Source: Liolophura sinensis (taxonomy: Eukaryota > Mollusca > Polyplacophora > Chitonida > Chitonidae). Taken from it: DNA of 64,000 bases. The position numbers were made by a program, and so were the translations under genes. The notes beneath the pieces are model-generated. The model was not told the origin of the DNA. It did no database searches and was given only the letters and a program-made list of their open reading frames with translations. Below, piece by piece: positions 11,650 through 22,836 of this stretch (position 1 is the stretch's first letter; each line of letters opens with the position of its first letter). The stretch spans positions 16,437,501-16,501,500 of the forward strand of contig NC_088303.1 in the NCBI RefSeq assembly GCF_032854445.1. The letters are read 5' to 3'.

Positions 11650-13840
11650 CTACATATGATCATCTAAACAATACTAATTCTTAATATACAGGCTTCAGGA
11701 TCACGAAGCTATCTTTGACTTAAGTCAGAATTTCATTTATTATACTTGATTGTTCCTTTCAGATATTTCAGCTAAAATTTGTTGTGCAAAAACATAAACA
11801 GAATTTTTTTTAAGTTGTCAAGCATTATTTTGACCTTGTTACATTATAAATAAGAATTTAAAAATGGGCTGAAATTTTGACTTAAGTCTAAGATCGTTTC
11901 GTGATTCCGGGGCCAGGATTTCCGAACACCTATTATTCTCTGTATATTGCTGTTGCTTCTAACATAAACCTACACACATTATGTAAGATATATTTGCTCT
12001 TAGATTTAGACAGCTTTTGAAAGGCAAAAACACTATTTATTTTCACTTTACTTTAAATTATATGCTTTAAATTATTAAACTTGGGGTAAACGAGTAAAAT
12101 ATGTAGTTCACCCCCAGGCTGCTAGTATTACAGTTCTTCCACAATCGTTCCTGTTTGGTTTGGTTACGCCATCTGCCAGTCCTTATAGGTAAGCGGTGAT
12201 TGCTTGTTCTAAATTTTGCTAATAGCTTATATACTTTCCGGCTTAAAGCTGACAAATAAAATTCTAATTCAGTTTTAACCTTAAAAACTTAGATGAGGAT
12301 GACAGTTCGGTCTGTCAGTTTCGGATAAACTGGTATTTAAAACGTTGTTTAAATAAAGCTAAAACTGTGGAATATTTCGTACAAATTGGTTATTCCGAAC
12401 ATACTCGAAGCCAGTCATACAAAGTATGTTCTTGCACAAACATTCCTCGTAGATAACATAAATTTATACATAATATGTGACAGTTTACTTTGACTGGAAT
12501 TGTTAAATAGTTTAAACCAGTATGAAACAGTACGTTTATAGATATGAGTATACATTGGGAACACACCCATTTCACCATAGACAGCACAGTTTTGAGTAGT
12601 TCCAAGTGCATTCTTTAGATATTTAAGAGAAAATATTTCACACAGTTTTAAGCACTCGAAGCCCCGAATTTCACATTCGAATAAACATACTAGGCTAACC
12701 ATTTAATCAAGGAGTTATATTGTACAAGCTAATGGCAGTAACAGCGCGGAACACTTGCGGCTCATTGCAAACAATGCTTTTGAGGACTGGTTAATTAACT
12801 GCTTTTCAGCTTATAAAAACGAGCAATATTTCGGTAGCAATCGACTATTTCAATTTCATGACCTTTAAATAATAAATGCAGGACATACGTTCTATGATTT
12901 CGTTTTTACGTTGAATAGTGAGTGAAATAACACCCACATTGTTGGCCTCTAAAAACTCTTCAACATCGTTCAAAAACAACGAAAACAAGAGAGGCATGTA
13001 TTTTCCTTTGTTCTTGCATATCTTAGGAGGGCATATATTGTCGAATGGGTTTGATTTTTATCTTATATGCATACTATAAAGGACGTTATTTTATCATTAC
13101 AGGCCTAGAAAAGCAAAGGATGGGCAAGGGGCAATGTCCCCGTCTGTATTACTTAGTGGTTATTTCGCCGTTTTGCATTGTGAATGGGCTAAGTGGTCAG
13201 CGCTTGACATAGAGCAAGGTTGTTTACATGGGAGGTCCTGTCTTTTGGACTGTTGGAGTGTATTTAGATCGAGCTATCTTTCTGGATGCTGACTTTCAAT
13301 GCTGATGATTTTTCTGTATAGTAAATTGGTCATCCTTTCGAGAGTCTATTACGTATTGTTGTAAATATTATTTCTCTCCATCGAAACTAGGGGATTCTAG
13401 TGTAGGGCTCAGGCGTATCTCGCAAGGGTTAGTTCGCATTCTATAGTCGTCAGATGAAAACAATCAGCTTTCACATCACAGGAAAGTACATTTTAAAAGG
13501 TAGGAATTTTGTTCTTTGCAAGTAACTAGGCATTGGCACCATGTGACGCTGAAATTTCGAAAGCTCTATTTTTACTGTGCAAACAAACATCGAGTGAGCG
13601 TTTCATCACGTTGGATCGCTTAGATTGCGGACTAGATGACCGCTATCAGCCCCCATAGAAAACAGTCCTTGACAGAGTTTGTTTTGATATTTTAGAGAAT
13701 CTAAATTTTCTTTAATGTGTTCAGAGTGGTAAATTTTCTGTTATGGCGTTAATCATTGTACCTGATAAATTATTGAAAAGCAACAATAGTTTTAACCACC
13801 ACCACCTCCCTAAATTCGTAACAATCTTACGAACCAAACG
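11650..13840. other. Unit A-specific stretch, no gene seen
   Basis: AT-rich sequence with no counterpart in unit B and no recognisable exon, RNA gene or transposon. It may be an insertion in unit A or a deletion from unit B. Confidence 0.4.
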
Positions 13841-13844
13841 TAAA

Positions 13845-13945
13845 ACGTAATCCGAGTAGATGACTCGAGGATCGGCTTGATCCCGGTCTCGCGATTTCGA
13901 GATTGACGCTTTAACCATTACGCAACCGAAGCGATCCAGCTAAAA
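13845..13945 (-). mobile_element. tRNA-like SINE head, isolated
   Basis: The minus strand has an A-box-like 'cgtaatggttaaagcgtc', an arm 'ctcgaaatcgcgagacc' and a B-box-like 'gggatcaagcc'. It resembles the head at 37349-37425. The acceptor stem does not pair well, so I call it a SINE head or tRNA relic rather than a functional tRNA gene. Confidence 0.5.
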
Positions 13946-14119
13946 TTACTGAAAATGCCATGTTGGCATCACATTTGGAACATTTTAAGTGAAAACAATG
14001 CCAAGGGGCCAGGCCTAGGGGACTTGTAGCCCATCAGCAGAACTGTGGATTGCGCAGGAATACAATATAACACTAGAGTATGAAACCAGAGGAGCTACGA
14101 AAGTAGGAGAGATGGTTTA

Positions 14120-14194
14120 TTCATTTATTTGATTTATTTCATTGGTGTTTTACACCGTACTCAAGAATATTTCACTTATACGACGGCGGCCAGC
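14120..14194 (-). mobile_element. Short 5'-truncated SINE with TSD
   Basis: Only the last ~60 bases of the SINE plus tail are present, in reverse orientation ('attggtgttttacaccgtactcaagaat...cggcggccagc'). It is flanked by AGATGG(T/C)TTA at 14110-14119 and 14195-14204. The paralogous position in unit B (about 20672-20682) has a single AGATGGCTTA and no insert. Confidence 0.88.
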
Positions 14195-14323
14195 AGATGG
14201 CTTAGGTTCACATGTATAACTAGTGAAATCCAGCCTCCTCTAGCCTATCTCATTCAGTTACAGTGTCAGTACAATTGATTCTTGCATACTATCAAACCGT
14301 GGTTGAAATTTGAGCAGTTAGAT

Positions 14324-14329
14324 TTTATT
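14324..14329 (-). terminator. Poly(A) signal of gene copy 2
   Basis: AATAAA on the minus strand, about 42 nt beyond the stop codon. The same hexamer and flank are kept in copy 3 at 20803-20808. Confidence 0.55.
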
Positions 14330-14370
14330 CTCACATATATTCACGGATATACACTGAATACTTTTGTTTA

Positions 14371-15766
14371 TCAGCCTTTGTTTAAGATTCCCATCCATTC
14401 TTTCACCTGTCCATCTTCTATCTTGTAAAAGCGAACGCCTCTGTAAATAACAATGTTGAAAAAAAAACATTGTCATGAATATTAAGACGCGAAAAAGCTT
14501 TTTGTTTGGCCTTACATATATATACTTAATACTGAAATAAATACATAGCATTTAGTTCTAGGAAAAAAACCCATTTTAAATCGATAGTTTAATACATTTG
14601 CTGCATGCATTCAGCTAGAGGTTTTGACATTCTCATTTCTTTTATGTAAGTAGAATAGCGCAAAAACAAACTTACTTCAAATGCACCTGAACACCCTCCT
14701 TTGTCCGCGATACGCCTAAGTGTCTGGCGACTGCCATCTCCTCGTCACTGTACACCAGCTCCACAAAGCCCGTGTATAACCAAAACGGGAGATAGCCCCT
14801 TTTCGTCATATATTGTTGGAATTCTTTAAAAATAAGAAAATTTGTTGAGGCTTTCCATTTTTCATTACTACAGACAGCGCAATGGGTGTAAAATTGTCAG
14901 CTCACATTTCATGGCTGTCAAGGGAAAATGTAAGAAGTTAAAAACGCAAGATACACGCTTAATTAAGATAGATTAACGTTTTCTGCTTCAAAATCGTCCA
15001 GCTGTCAATAACATTGCATAATTTAACCCAAAGCTGAAAGGTCCAAACTCTAAATTCTGTGTGATTGCACTGCGCCGTATCAGTGACGTTATCAGCGGTG
15101 GCTTCCTGCAATGGAATATCCCATCCCTATTTTAATAATCTATACGTGTACAACCAAGGTATTGGTCTCTATGGCGTATTCGCTAAAGGTTGCTGATGGT
15201 TTTAAGGTTGCCTGTTCACATCCTTTTCTCTTGTTCACATTCTTTCATTCAACCGCAGGTTTACAGTAAAATGCATGTGTGCCTAATACCTGGTGAAAAT
15301 TTCTCGAACTATCAAATCGACAAAACAAAAAAAAAAAAAAAATAAACATTGATTGCATATTTTCCGACATGAATTATCACGTTTGGAATTCTTTTGTAAA
15401 CGCCTGTTTAAAACCAATTTGGTATTACCTTGATGATTCATGGCAGGCCTTTCATCTCCCAAATGGATAGCGTCTTCAGTATACAAACTCCAAAATCCGT
15501 CATGCTCTGGAGTGTTGACTGCAATGGTCCACTTTGCGTAGAATTCTATCACGGCAGTTCTCCATTTTAAAAATTCAAGCTTGTATCATTTAAATTGTTA
15601 ACCTGACTTTCACAATCGAGATTTAAACGAATATTATAAACTCACTTAACGTTTACTAGTATAACATTTTAAACGTTGTACACAAAAGGAAATCATTCTC
15701 ACCCTTTTCATTCAGAGCAAATGTTCCAGCTGACACGACCAAGGTAACCAGAAGTCCTGTCCACAT
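14371..15766 (-). CDS. Secreted NTF2-like (SnoaL/DUF4440-like) protein, copy 2; exon 2 acceptor mutated
   Basis: Four exons on the minus strand: 15703-15766 (64 nt), 15429-15566 (138), 14676-14823 (148) and 14371-14440 (70, stop TGA at 14371-14373), together 140 codons. Phases 1, 1 and 2 join without a stop. Residues 1-17 (MWTGLLVTLVVSAGTFA) form a signal peptide, so the product would be secreted. The domain follows: W and a helix with FYAKW, then FWSLYTEDAIH, the strand FVELVYSDEEMAVAR, and a final VRFYKIEDGQVKEW strand. That is the layout of NTF2-like/SnoaL proteins of about 120 residues, which bind small ligands in a cone-shaped pocket; the ligand is unknown. The donors are GTGAGA, GTAATA and GTAAGT. 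The predicted exon 2 acceptor reads TTTTAA instead of TTTTAG (15567-15568), so normal splicing may fail. Skipping exon 2 (46 codons) would keep the frame. It could be functional, alternatively spliced or a young pseudogene. Confidence 0.6.
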
Positions 15767-16249
15767 CTTGGGCTCTTTCTGATTAGAAAGTAATGCCGAG
15801 ACTGTAGCGAGAAGGTGTTAAGCACACTATCATAAACTATTTCATCAAGTGTAAATTCCGACATCCAAACATTCGTCAGCTAACAGGACAAGCAGATTTT
15901 TTTAGTTGGTAATCACTCGTAGACACGTGGTGATTAATTTCACGATTGCACATTCATCATTGTGTGCTGGATCGACATGTTGTGTACAAGCTACGGTCGC
16001 ATATCGTGCAAAGTTGATTAAATATTTCGAATATCAAGGTACAATATTATCTGGTGTTAAAGCCATGAAACCTAGTTCATTATATGTTACAAGGTACACA
16101 TTCAACAAGGCGAAATCGTGGTCTTTTGACAGAAAATCTGTAGATTTCCCCGTTAGCAATAATCGTAAATACTTGGTGACAACAATCGGACGACAACAAT
16201 CGTGTCTATGCGTCGAAACAGACCAGCCGTCAACCAATAAGGGTGCTCC

Positions 16250-16680
16250 GTGTCAATAATTGCAAGGCCAATTCCCAAAACGACGTTTAACACATTACCG
16301 AAGAACTAAGAAAGTATATAAAGTACGAAAATAGGACGGAATCATACAAAGAGAAGCGGTCAACAGTTTCAAATAATGTTTGAAAGTCGCAAGGTATGTT
16401 CTAGGCAACTGAGTAAAATCATTATTCAAATCGTGTACCACGCTAGAGTATCAGTTATCGATAACAAAATATGTATATCAGTTGCGCTTTGATTGGAACT
16501 GTTCATATATCCAAGGTGGCGATCTAATTCAACACGATGAATACAGAGTCCATAACCCCGAGTTAAGCGTAATTAGACACAGCCATTAAGCAGGGCGCCA
16601 GAGATTCTGAACGCCCTGTCCACATTTACTTATAAGAGAATTGCAGTCCTTGTAAAACTTAAGAAATTTGGAGTGAAGGC
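16250..16680. repeat. Dispersed repeat, copy 2 of 3
   Basis: It matches 3109-3465 from 'tacgaaaataggac' to 'tttggagtgaa' and matches the next copy at 16900-17230 in tandem, about 650 bp apart. The upstream part, 'acgacgtttaacacattaccgaagaacta', is also shared with 16935-16965. Confidence 0.65.
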
Positions 16681-16899
16681 GTTTGATGCAATAGCCTTGT
16701 TGTTTTGGAAATGGATCTTGCGATTATCGACTTGGAACGCCCTTTACGGACTACGAATGGTATAGGAATGTCGGACTTGACGCTTATATTGTCACACGTT
16801 TGGGTATGTAGTCTTGCATTTGTCACAATCATACCGTAAACTGCACTAATCTAATCGACACACATACACGCATTGACATTCGTATTCCAGCCATCAACC

Positions 16900-17230
16900 A
16901 AATTCGATGGCCAAATCGCAAGGACAATTCCACAGCGACGTTTCACACAAACCACCAAAGAACTTAGAAAGTATATGAAGTACAAAATTCGGACCGAATC
17001 ATGCATAGAGAAACAGTTAACAGTTTTCATTGATATTGGAAAGGTGTTGTTCTAGGCAAATGAGTGAAATCAGTATTCAAATCGAGTACCATGCTGGTAA
17101 ATAAATTGTCGATAATAAAAGATACATCTCAGATGCGTTTTGATTGTAACTGTTCATATATTCCACGTGGCGGTCTAATTCAGAACGATGAATATACACC
17201 CCCTACCACCGGGTTGAGCACTGTGAAACC
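16900..17230. repeat. Dispersed repeat, copy 3 of 3, in tandem with copy 2
   Basis: Shared words with copy 2 are 'gcgacgtttcacacaaaccaccaaagaactta', 'gaaagtatatgaagtac', 'attcaaatcgagtaccatgct', 'gtggcggtctaattcagaacgatgaat' and 'gggttgagca'. It is more diverged than copies 1 and 2 are from each other. Confidence 0.6.
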
Positions 17231-17840
17231 ATTTGCATAGATGCGAACACTGTGCAATTATATTAACAGATATGTGCCTTAAACATGCGGAATAACATTT
17301 ACTAACTGTACAATTTAAAAAACACACTCATACAAACACACAACTACGTGTCGGCCATCTACCGTACCTACAGACGAGAATCATTCACACCTCTGATTCA
17401 GCTTTATCCATACACCGTCATTTATACAGAACGGAGAAAATTACTTTTCAATGACAATTGACATAAACATTTAGCTGTTTTTCAACACTGTGTTTTTTTT
17501 ATTAAAAGACAACCACTTTTGTTTCAGACAGTTCTAAAATTATTGATCTAACTATTCTGACTATCATGAAATGTCTAATTCATGCCTCCAAGTACCATAT
17601 CTCAAGTACAATCTCCTTATATATCTACATAAGATATTTCATTATAGAGGTTATTAGAACTTATTCATTTATATATCATTTGAAGAGAAAAAAGATATAC
17701 GGTAATTATTCATCATTTTTATGTTATCCTTTTTTTACCTTTTATGTTTTTCTTTCATGTATAGGCCTACCTTGTTATGAGCGATTGTTTAATCCAGCCT
17801 CTCTGCTTTCCCCCGGCCATGAGCATGACCGACATCACTA

Positions 17841-17884
17841 TAAAAAAATTACCATATAAATAAATAAACAAATAAATAAACAAA

Positions 17885-17943
<59 letters not shown>
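17841..17943. repeat. (AAAT)n microsatellite
   Basis: About 100 bases of AAAT units with occasional AAAC variants. The equivalent place in unit A (about 10305-10320) has only 'aacatataaataattaata', so the run expanded in unit B after duplication or was seeded by a lost SINE tail. Confidence 0.95.
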
Positions 17944-17944
<1 letters not shown>

Positions 17945-18580
17945 ATACCATTCTCTCCAGCTGTGAGCTTAGGGTCGTCTGCAAGTATGCATAATAAATA
18001 ACAGATGAAATTTCAAACAATATCGAGTGTGTCATGCAACACACTGGCATTTCAGTCTGAGTTTATGGCGACATAATACGTGTACAGTAAACTTTTACAT
18101 TCCTATGACACCCAGCAACAAGAGACGACGTGTGTACACAGATAAGTCTTTTTCTTAATTAGTTTGTCTAACGTTTATTTTGCAGTGATTTTGACGTTTA
18201 TAGATTGGATTTAAGATTGACAGCGTATAATCTATTTTCCAATAATTTGATAAAGTCAGCAATGTAATAACGCCGATGTCAATTCCTAGGTTTACTTGTT
18301 TGTTTTTATTGTTGGTTTAAGCTACGTTTTGTCTCCAACATGTGGCAGATGGAGAATATATCTACATATCGGCACTCACTGTGGCCTGTATACAAAGATG
18401 TAATCTTTTCCAAATTATTTTGATTAGCTGGCTACTAATCTATTATGAACTTTAGGGTTATAACGAAGTTTGGATGGCATTTTAGATACAATTTTAGTGC
18501 ACATTGCTACATCTTCATTAGTTTTGACCACGTTTTTTTCACGTCAAGTTCATGTTTATTTATTCACTCTATTCCACACA

Positions 18581-19650
18581 AGGTGATACCAGAGGCATGC
18601 AGGGTGGCACCAGAGGCATACAGGCTGGCACAAGAGACACACTGGGTGGCACCAGAGACACTCAGGGTGGCACCAGAGGCATACAGGCTGGCACCAGAGA
18701 CACACTGGGTGGCACCAGAGACACTCAGGGTGGCACCAGAGGCACACAGGCTGGCACCAGAGACAGACAAGGTCGCACCAGAGACACACAGAATGGCACC
18801 AGAGGCATACAGGGTGGTACCTAAGGCATACAGGGTGGCAGCAGAGGCATACAGGCAGGCACCAGAGGCATACAGGCTGGCACCAGAGACACACTGGGTG
18901 GCACCAGAGACACTCAGGGTGGCAGCAGAGGTACACAGGCTGGCACTAGAGACAGACAAGGTCGCACCAGAGACACACAGAGTGGCACCAGAGACACACT
19001 GGGTGGCACCAGAGACACTCAGGGTGGCACCAGAGGCACACAGGCTGGCACCAGAGACAGACAAGGTCGCACCAGAGACACACAGAATGGCACCAGAGGC
19101 ATACAGGGTGGTACCTAAGGCATACAGGGTGGCAGCAGAGGCATACAGGCAGGCACCAGAGGCATACAGGCTGGCACCAGAGACACTCAGGGTGGCAGCA
19201 GAGGTACACAGGCTGGCACTAGAGACAGACAAGGTCGCACCAGAGACACACAGAGTGGCACCAGAGGCATACAGGGTGGTACCTAAGGCATACAGGGTGG
19301 CAGCAGAGGCATACAGGCAGGCACCAGAGGCATACAGGCTGGCACCAGAGACACACTGGGTGGCACCAGAGACACTCAGGGTGGCAGCAGAGGCACACAG
19401 GCTGGCACTAGAGACAGACAAGGTCGCACCAGAGACACACAGAGTGGCACCAGAGGCATACAGGGTGGTACCTAAGGCATACAGGGTGGCAGCAGAGGCA
19501 TACAGGCAGGCACCAAAGACACACAAGGTCGCACATACAGAGACATACAGGGTGGCACCAGAAGCACATAGGATGGCACCAGAGTCACACAACGTGGCAC
19601 CAGAGACATACAGGGTGGTACGAGAGGCACACAGAGTGGCACAAAGGTCA
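18581..19650. repeat. 21-bp minisatellite, about 51 monomers, with higher-order structure
   Basis: Monomer 'ggcaccagagacacacagggt' with variants such as ggcagcagaggcatacaggca. A marker variant 'ggtacctaaggc' recurs at 18821, 19115, 19283 and 19472, spaced by 294, 168 and 189 bp, exactly 14, 8 and 9 monomers. Blocks around the markers are nearly identical, showing multi-monomer amplification. The apparent 411-codon frame on the plus strand (18445-19680) and the 363-codon frame on the minus strand come from the 7-codon period and are not supported as genes. Confidence 0.97.
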
Positions 19651-19756
19651 CACAAGTTTGAAACTGCACTTGGAATATAACAGAATGTAGAAAGTTGAGA
19701 AGGAGTTTTATTATTTTTTTACCTATATATATGACAGCACAATAACTCCGGAGCCT

Positions 19757-19872
19757 TTGCTGGCTTCCTCGCCGTTCATACGGAGGATGGTCTCCCGGAA
19801 ACCTGCGGATGGTCGTGGGTTCCCCAGGCCTCAGCATGTTTTAATCCCACCATAATTCTGGCCACTTTCTAC
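19757..19872 (+). mobile_element. SINE fragment
   Basis: Middle and 3' body only: 'tgctggcttcctc.ccgt', 'aacctgcggatggtcgtgggtt', 'ccaccataattctggcc'. Head and tail are missing, and about 10 bases ('ggaggatggtctccc') are rearranged. Confidence 0.8.
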
Positions 19873-20081
19873 ATCGCACAGCTTGATGAATACTGGATTT
19901 AATCTTCTCTATGACTATATCCATTTGCGAAACGTCAAGGCAGCTAGGAATCACCTTGGTATAGTTTATTGGTTTAAAGCATGGAATTACACTCCCTTAC
20001 AACACCAACATCAACATCCCATAGCACCGAGTCTGGTATTCCTAAACACGAAAATGACACGTAAATTTAGCACTTTTTGCA

Positions 20082-20145
20082 CGAATGATTATGACTGAAT
20101 ACCACATCGACAATATTTCAGTCATATCGTGGCGCGAGTGAAACA
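20082..20145 (-). mobile_element. Third SINE-type tail (GCGTTAAACCATAATCATT family), relic
   Basis: The plus strand reads 'aatgattatgactgaataccacatcgacaatatttcagtcatatcgtggcg', the reverse of the conserved 3' tail seen intact at 58745-58801. Only the tail is recognisable. Confidence 0.6.
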
Positions 20146-20802
20146 CTGTTTCACATGTGAAGAAGTTTTGTCAATTAGTTGTGAAAAGTCCGGGGTGTGC
20201 TCCAGGCATTCCAGTTTCCACAACCATTCAAAATGGCCGCTCAAAATTCAAAATCATTAAATATAAATAACATGAAAAAGTGAGAAAACATGAGTAAATC
20301 CAGTGAATGCACGACAGTGTATTAGCTGGCAAATGAATATGCGTGAAAGGTGAAATCCGGCCTCTTGTCAGTTTATCTCAGTTTATTTATTCCAACTGGT
20401 CATGTAAATGCTTACATAATAGCAACTCAGACATCCTTAGCACTAAAGCTTAAGCAGAGTTCCATAGATATTAATTGCAATTTATTAGATGTCATTGATC
20501 TAGAATTACTCAAAATACCATGTTGGCATTACATTTAGTAAATTGTCAAATGAAAACAATGCCAAAAGACCAGACCTAGGGTACTTGTAGTCCACCAGCA
20601 AATTCCTGGGTTATATAGGAATACAATATGAGATGAGAGCATGAGACCAAAGCAGCGACGAAAGTGGGAGAGATGGCTTATGTTCACATGTATATGTAAT
20701 GAAATTCGGCTGCATGCTAATTCCACATTCATTCAATTACAGTGTCAATACCATTGATTTATGCATGTTATCAAACCGTGGTTGAAGTTTGAGCCATTAG
20801 AT

Positions 20803-20808
20803 TTTATT
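20803..20808 (-). terminator. Poly(A) signal of gene copy 3
   Basis: AATAAA on the minus strand, at the position equivalent to that of copy 2 (14324-14329). Confidence 0.5.
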
Positions 20809-20850
20809 CTCATATACATTCAACGATATACACTGAATACTTTCTGTTCA

Positions 20851-22169
20851 TCAGCCTGTGTTGTAGATTCCCATAAATTCTTTCACCTGTCCATCTTCTA
20901 TCTTGTAAAAGCGAACACCTCTGTAAATATCACACAATGACCAGTTAGTATGAATCTTTCCTCCACCCATTAACCTTACCACGCCCAGAAATATTTAGGT
21001 GAATTGCCTTCACCTTAAATATATGGCCTTAAACACATATATTTAATACTGAAATAAATAAACAGTATTTATAGAAATAAAATAAATAAAAAGCATTCCG
21101 TAGTCACAAATCGATAGTTTAATGTATTTATTACATGCATTCACCAAGATATTTTGAAATTCTAATTTCTTTTATGTAAGTAGAATGCTAGTAGCTCAAA
21201 ATCAAACTTACTTCCAGTTCAACTATTTATTTATTGCAGGCAGTGCGGTGAGTGCAAAATTGTCAACTCACATTTCATGGCTGTCAAGGGAAACAGTGTC
21301 AGAAGTTAAAAACGCAAGACACACGCTTCATTAAGATAGTTATTAGTTGTTTAAATCAATGCTAATTAATTATAATTTTTCAGGACTCTTGAAAAGACAT
21401 GCAACGTCTTCTCCTTTAAAATCGTCCAGCTGTCAAAAACATTGCATATTTAGCCTAAGGGTCCAAACTCTAAATTCTGTGTGATTGCACTGTGTCGTAT
21501 ATCCATAACATTGTTAGCGGTGGCTTCCTCTAATATAATATCCCGCCCTTTTAATAATTTTAATAATCTATACGTGTAATAGCCCAGAAAGTCAGATACT
21601 GGCATCTATGGCGTTTATATTCGCTAAAGATTGCTGATGGTCTTTAAGGTTACCCGTTCAAATCAGCATTCTTTTATTCAACCGCGGGTTAATATCAGAA
21701 TGCATGCTTGCCTGGTGCCTGGTAAAATTTGTCGAACAATCAAATCGACAGAATAAAAAGTAAACCTTGATACGAAAATTATCACGTGTGGAATTCTTGT
21801 GTAAACCCTTGCTTAAAACCAGCTGGATATTACCTTGATGAGACATGGTAGGCATTTCGTCTTCGAAATGGATAGCGTCTTCAGTATACAAACTCTAGTG
21901 ACCGACATGTCCTGGAGTGTTGGCTGCAGTGGTCCACTTTGCGTACGATTTGGTCACGGCAGTTCTCCAATCTAAAAAAGTTTATACATTTAAATTGTTA
22001 ACCTGACTTAAGACATTTTCACGAGCAAGCCTTAAACGAATATAATGAACTCACGTAACATTTACTAATATGACATTTTCATACACAAAAGGAAATCATT
22101 CTCACCCTTTCCATTCAGACCATATGCTCCAGCTGACACGACCAAGGTAACCACAATTCCCATCCAAAT
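20851..22169 (-). pseudogene. Secreted NTF2-like protein, copy 3, pseudogene
   Basis: Exon 1 22106-22169, exon 2 21834-21971 and exon 4 20851-20920 are clear; exon 3 is absent. Three lesions are seen. First, the start codon corresponding to copy 2 is ATT (22167-22169), although an in-frame ATG lies two codons on at 22161-22163. Second, the Trp of the conserved FWSLY motif is TAG at 21895-21897. Third, the sequence jumps at about 21213 from the exon 3 donor flank ('aaacttacttc') to intron 2 sequence ('gcaggcagtgcggtg'), removing exon 3. Its exon 2 acceptor is a normal TTTTTTAG. Exon 4 keeps its acceptor, GVRFYKIEDGQVKEF and the stop TGA. The pattern fits a copy that was once functional and later decayed. 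Confidence 0.85.
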
Positions 22170-22667
22170 CTTGGCCCTTTCTAATCAGCAAATATCACCG
22201 AGACTGTAACGAGATTGTTTTAAGCACTAGATATAAGGTTCACTACCCTTAATCATTTCATCAAGTGTAAATTCCGATATCCAAACATTCATCATCTAAC
22301 AGAAGACACAGAGTTTTTCGTTGGTAAACGAAAACGACTGGTAGACACATGGTGTTTGTCTTCACGGCTCTGCATGCTTCATTATAGCCTGGACCGACAA
22401 CCTGTGTACAAGCTACGGTTGGTTAAATCTTTCGAATATCAAGGTAGAATATCGTTTAATTCTAAAGCCCTGAAAACTAGTTCGTCATAGGTTACATGTT
22501 ACTCATTCAAGGCGAAAGCGTGGTCTTTTGACAGAAAATCTTTACATATATCCCCGTTAGCAATAATCGTAAATCCTGTGTGACAACAAGCGGCCTACAA
22601 TCGTGTGGCCGTTTGGGTATGTAGTCTTACAGTTGTCTTTTACAGTGGGGATATGTTAAAGGCCGGT

Positions 22668-22836
22668 AGCAGGACCTTGACGTCATCTTACTGACGTCAA
22701 ATGTTCCTGTCTGACTTCATCATGATGACGTCACACCAAAGACAGTTCGACATTACAATAGAAACTGATACATCGTAACGGCGTAGACGTTACGTTACAA
22801 TCCATTCTTGACAAAACAATAACTCGAGGTCCTGCT
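22668..22836. mobile_element. MITE-like element with 10-bp inverted ends and three CRE octamers
   Basis: AGCAGGACCT at 22668-22677 is mirrored by AGGTCCTGCT at 22827-22836, giving a 169-bp unit without coding capacity. Inside it are three perfect TGACGTCA palindromes at 22678, 22692 and 22726. A target-site duplication is not clear, so mobility is inferred from the inverted ends alone. Confidence 0.5.

Larger units (their letters stand above)
10200..17720. repeat. Tandem segmental duplication unit A
   Basis: Collinear blocks match unit B: 10200-10440 with 17740-18045; 10650-11117 with 18055-18520; 11440-11612 with 18540-19650 (both containing the 21-bp minisatellite); 13930-14110 with 20505-20680; the gene copy 2 region 14290-15900 with 20770-22320; and 17400-17715 with 23930-24190. 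Unit A contains gene copy 2 and a unique 2.3-kb stretch at 11.65-13.9 kb. By eye most positions agree in the blocks, with many small indels, so the duplication is not recent. Confidence 0.75.

Noticed and set aside
18445-19680. 411-codon plus-strand frame and 363-codon minus-strand frame
   Set aside because: Both result from a 21-bp tandem repeat without stops; there is no domain or gene structure, and the paralogous array is only 6 monomers long.
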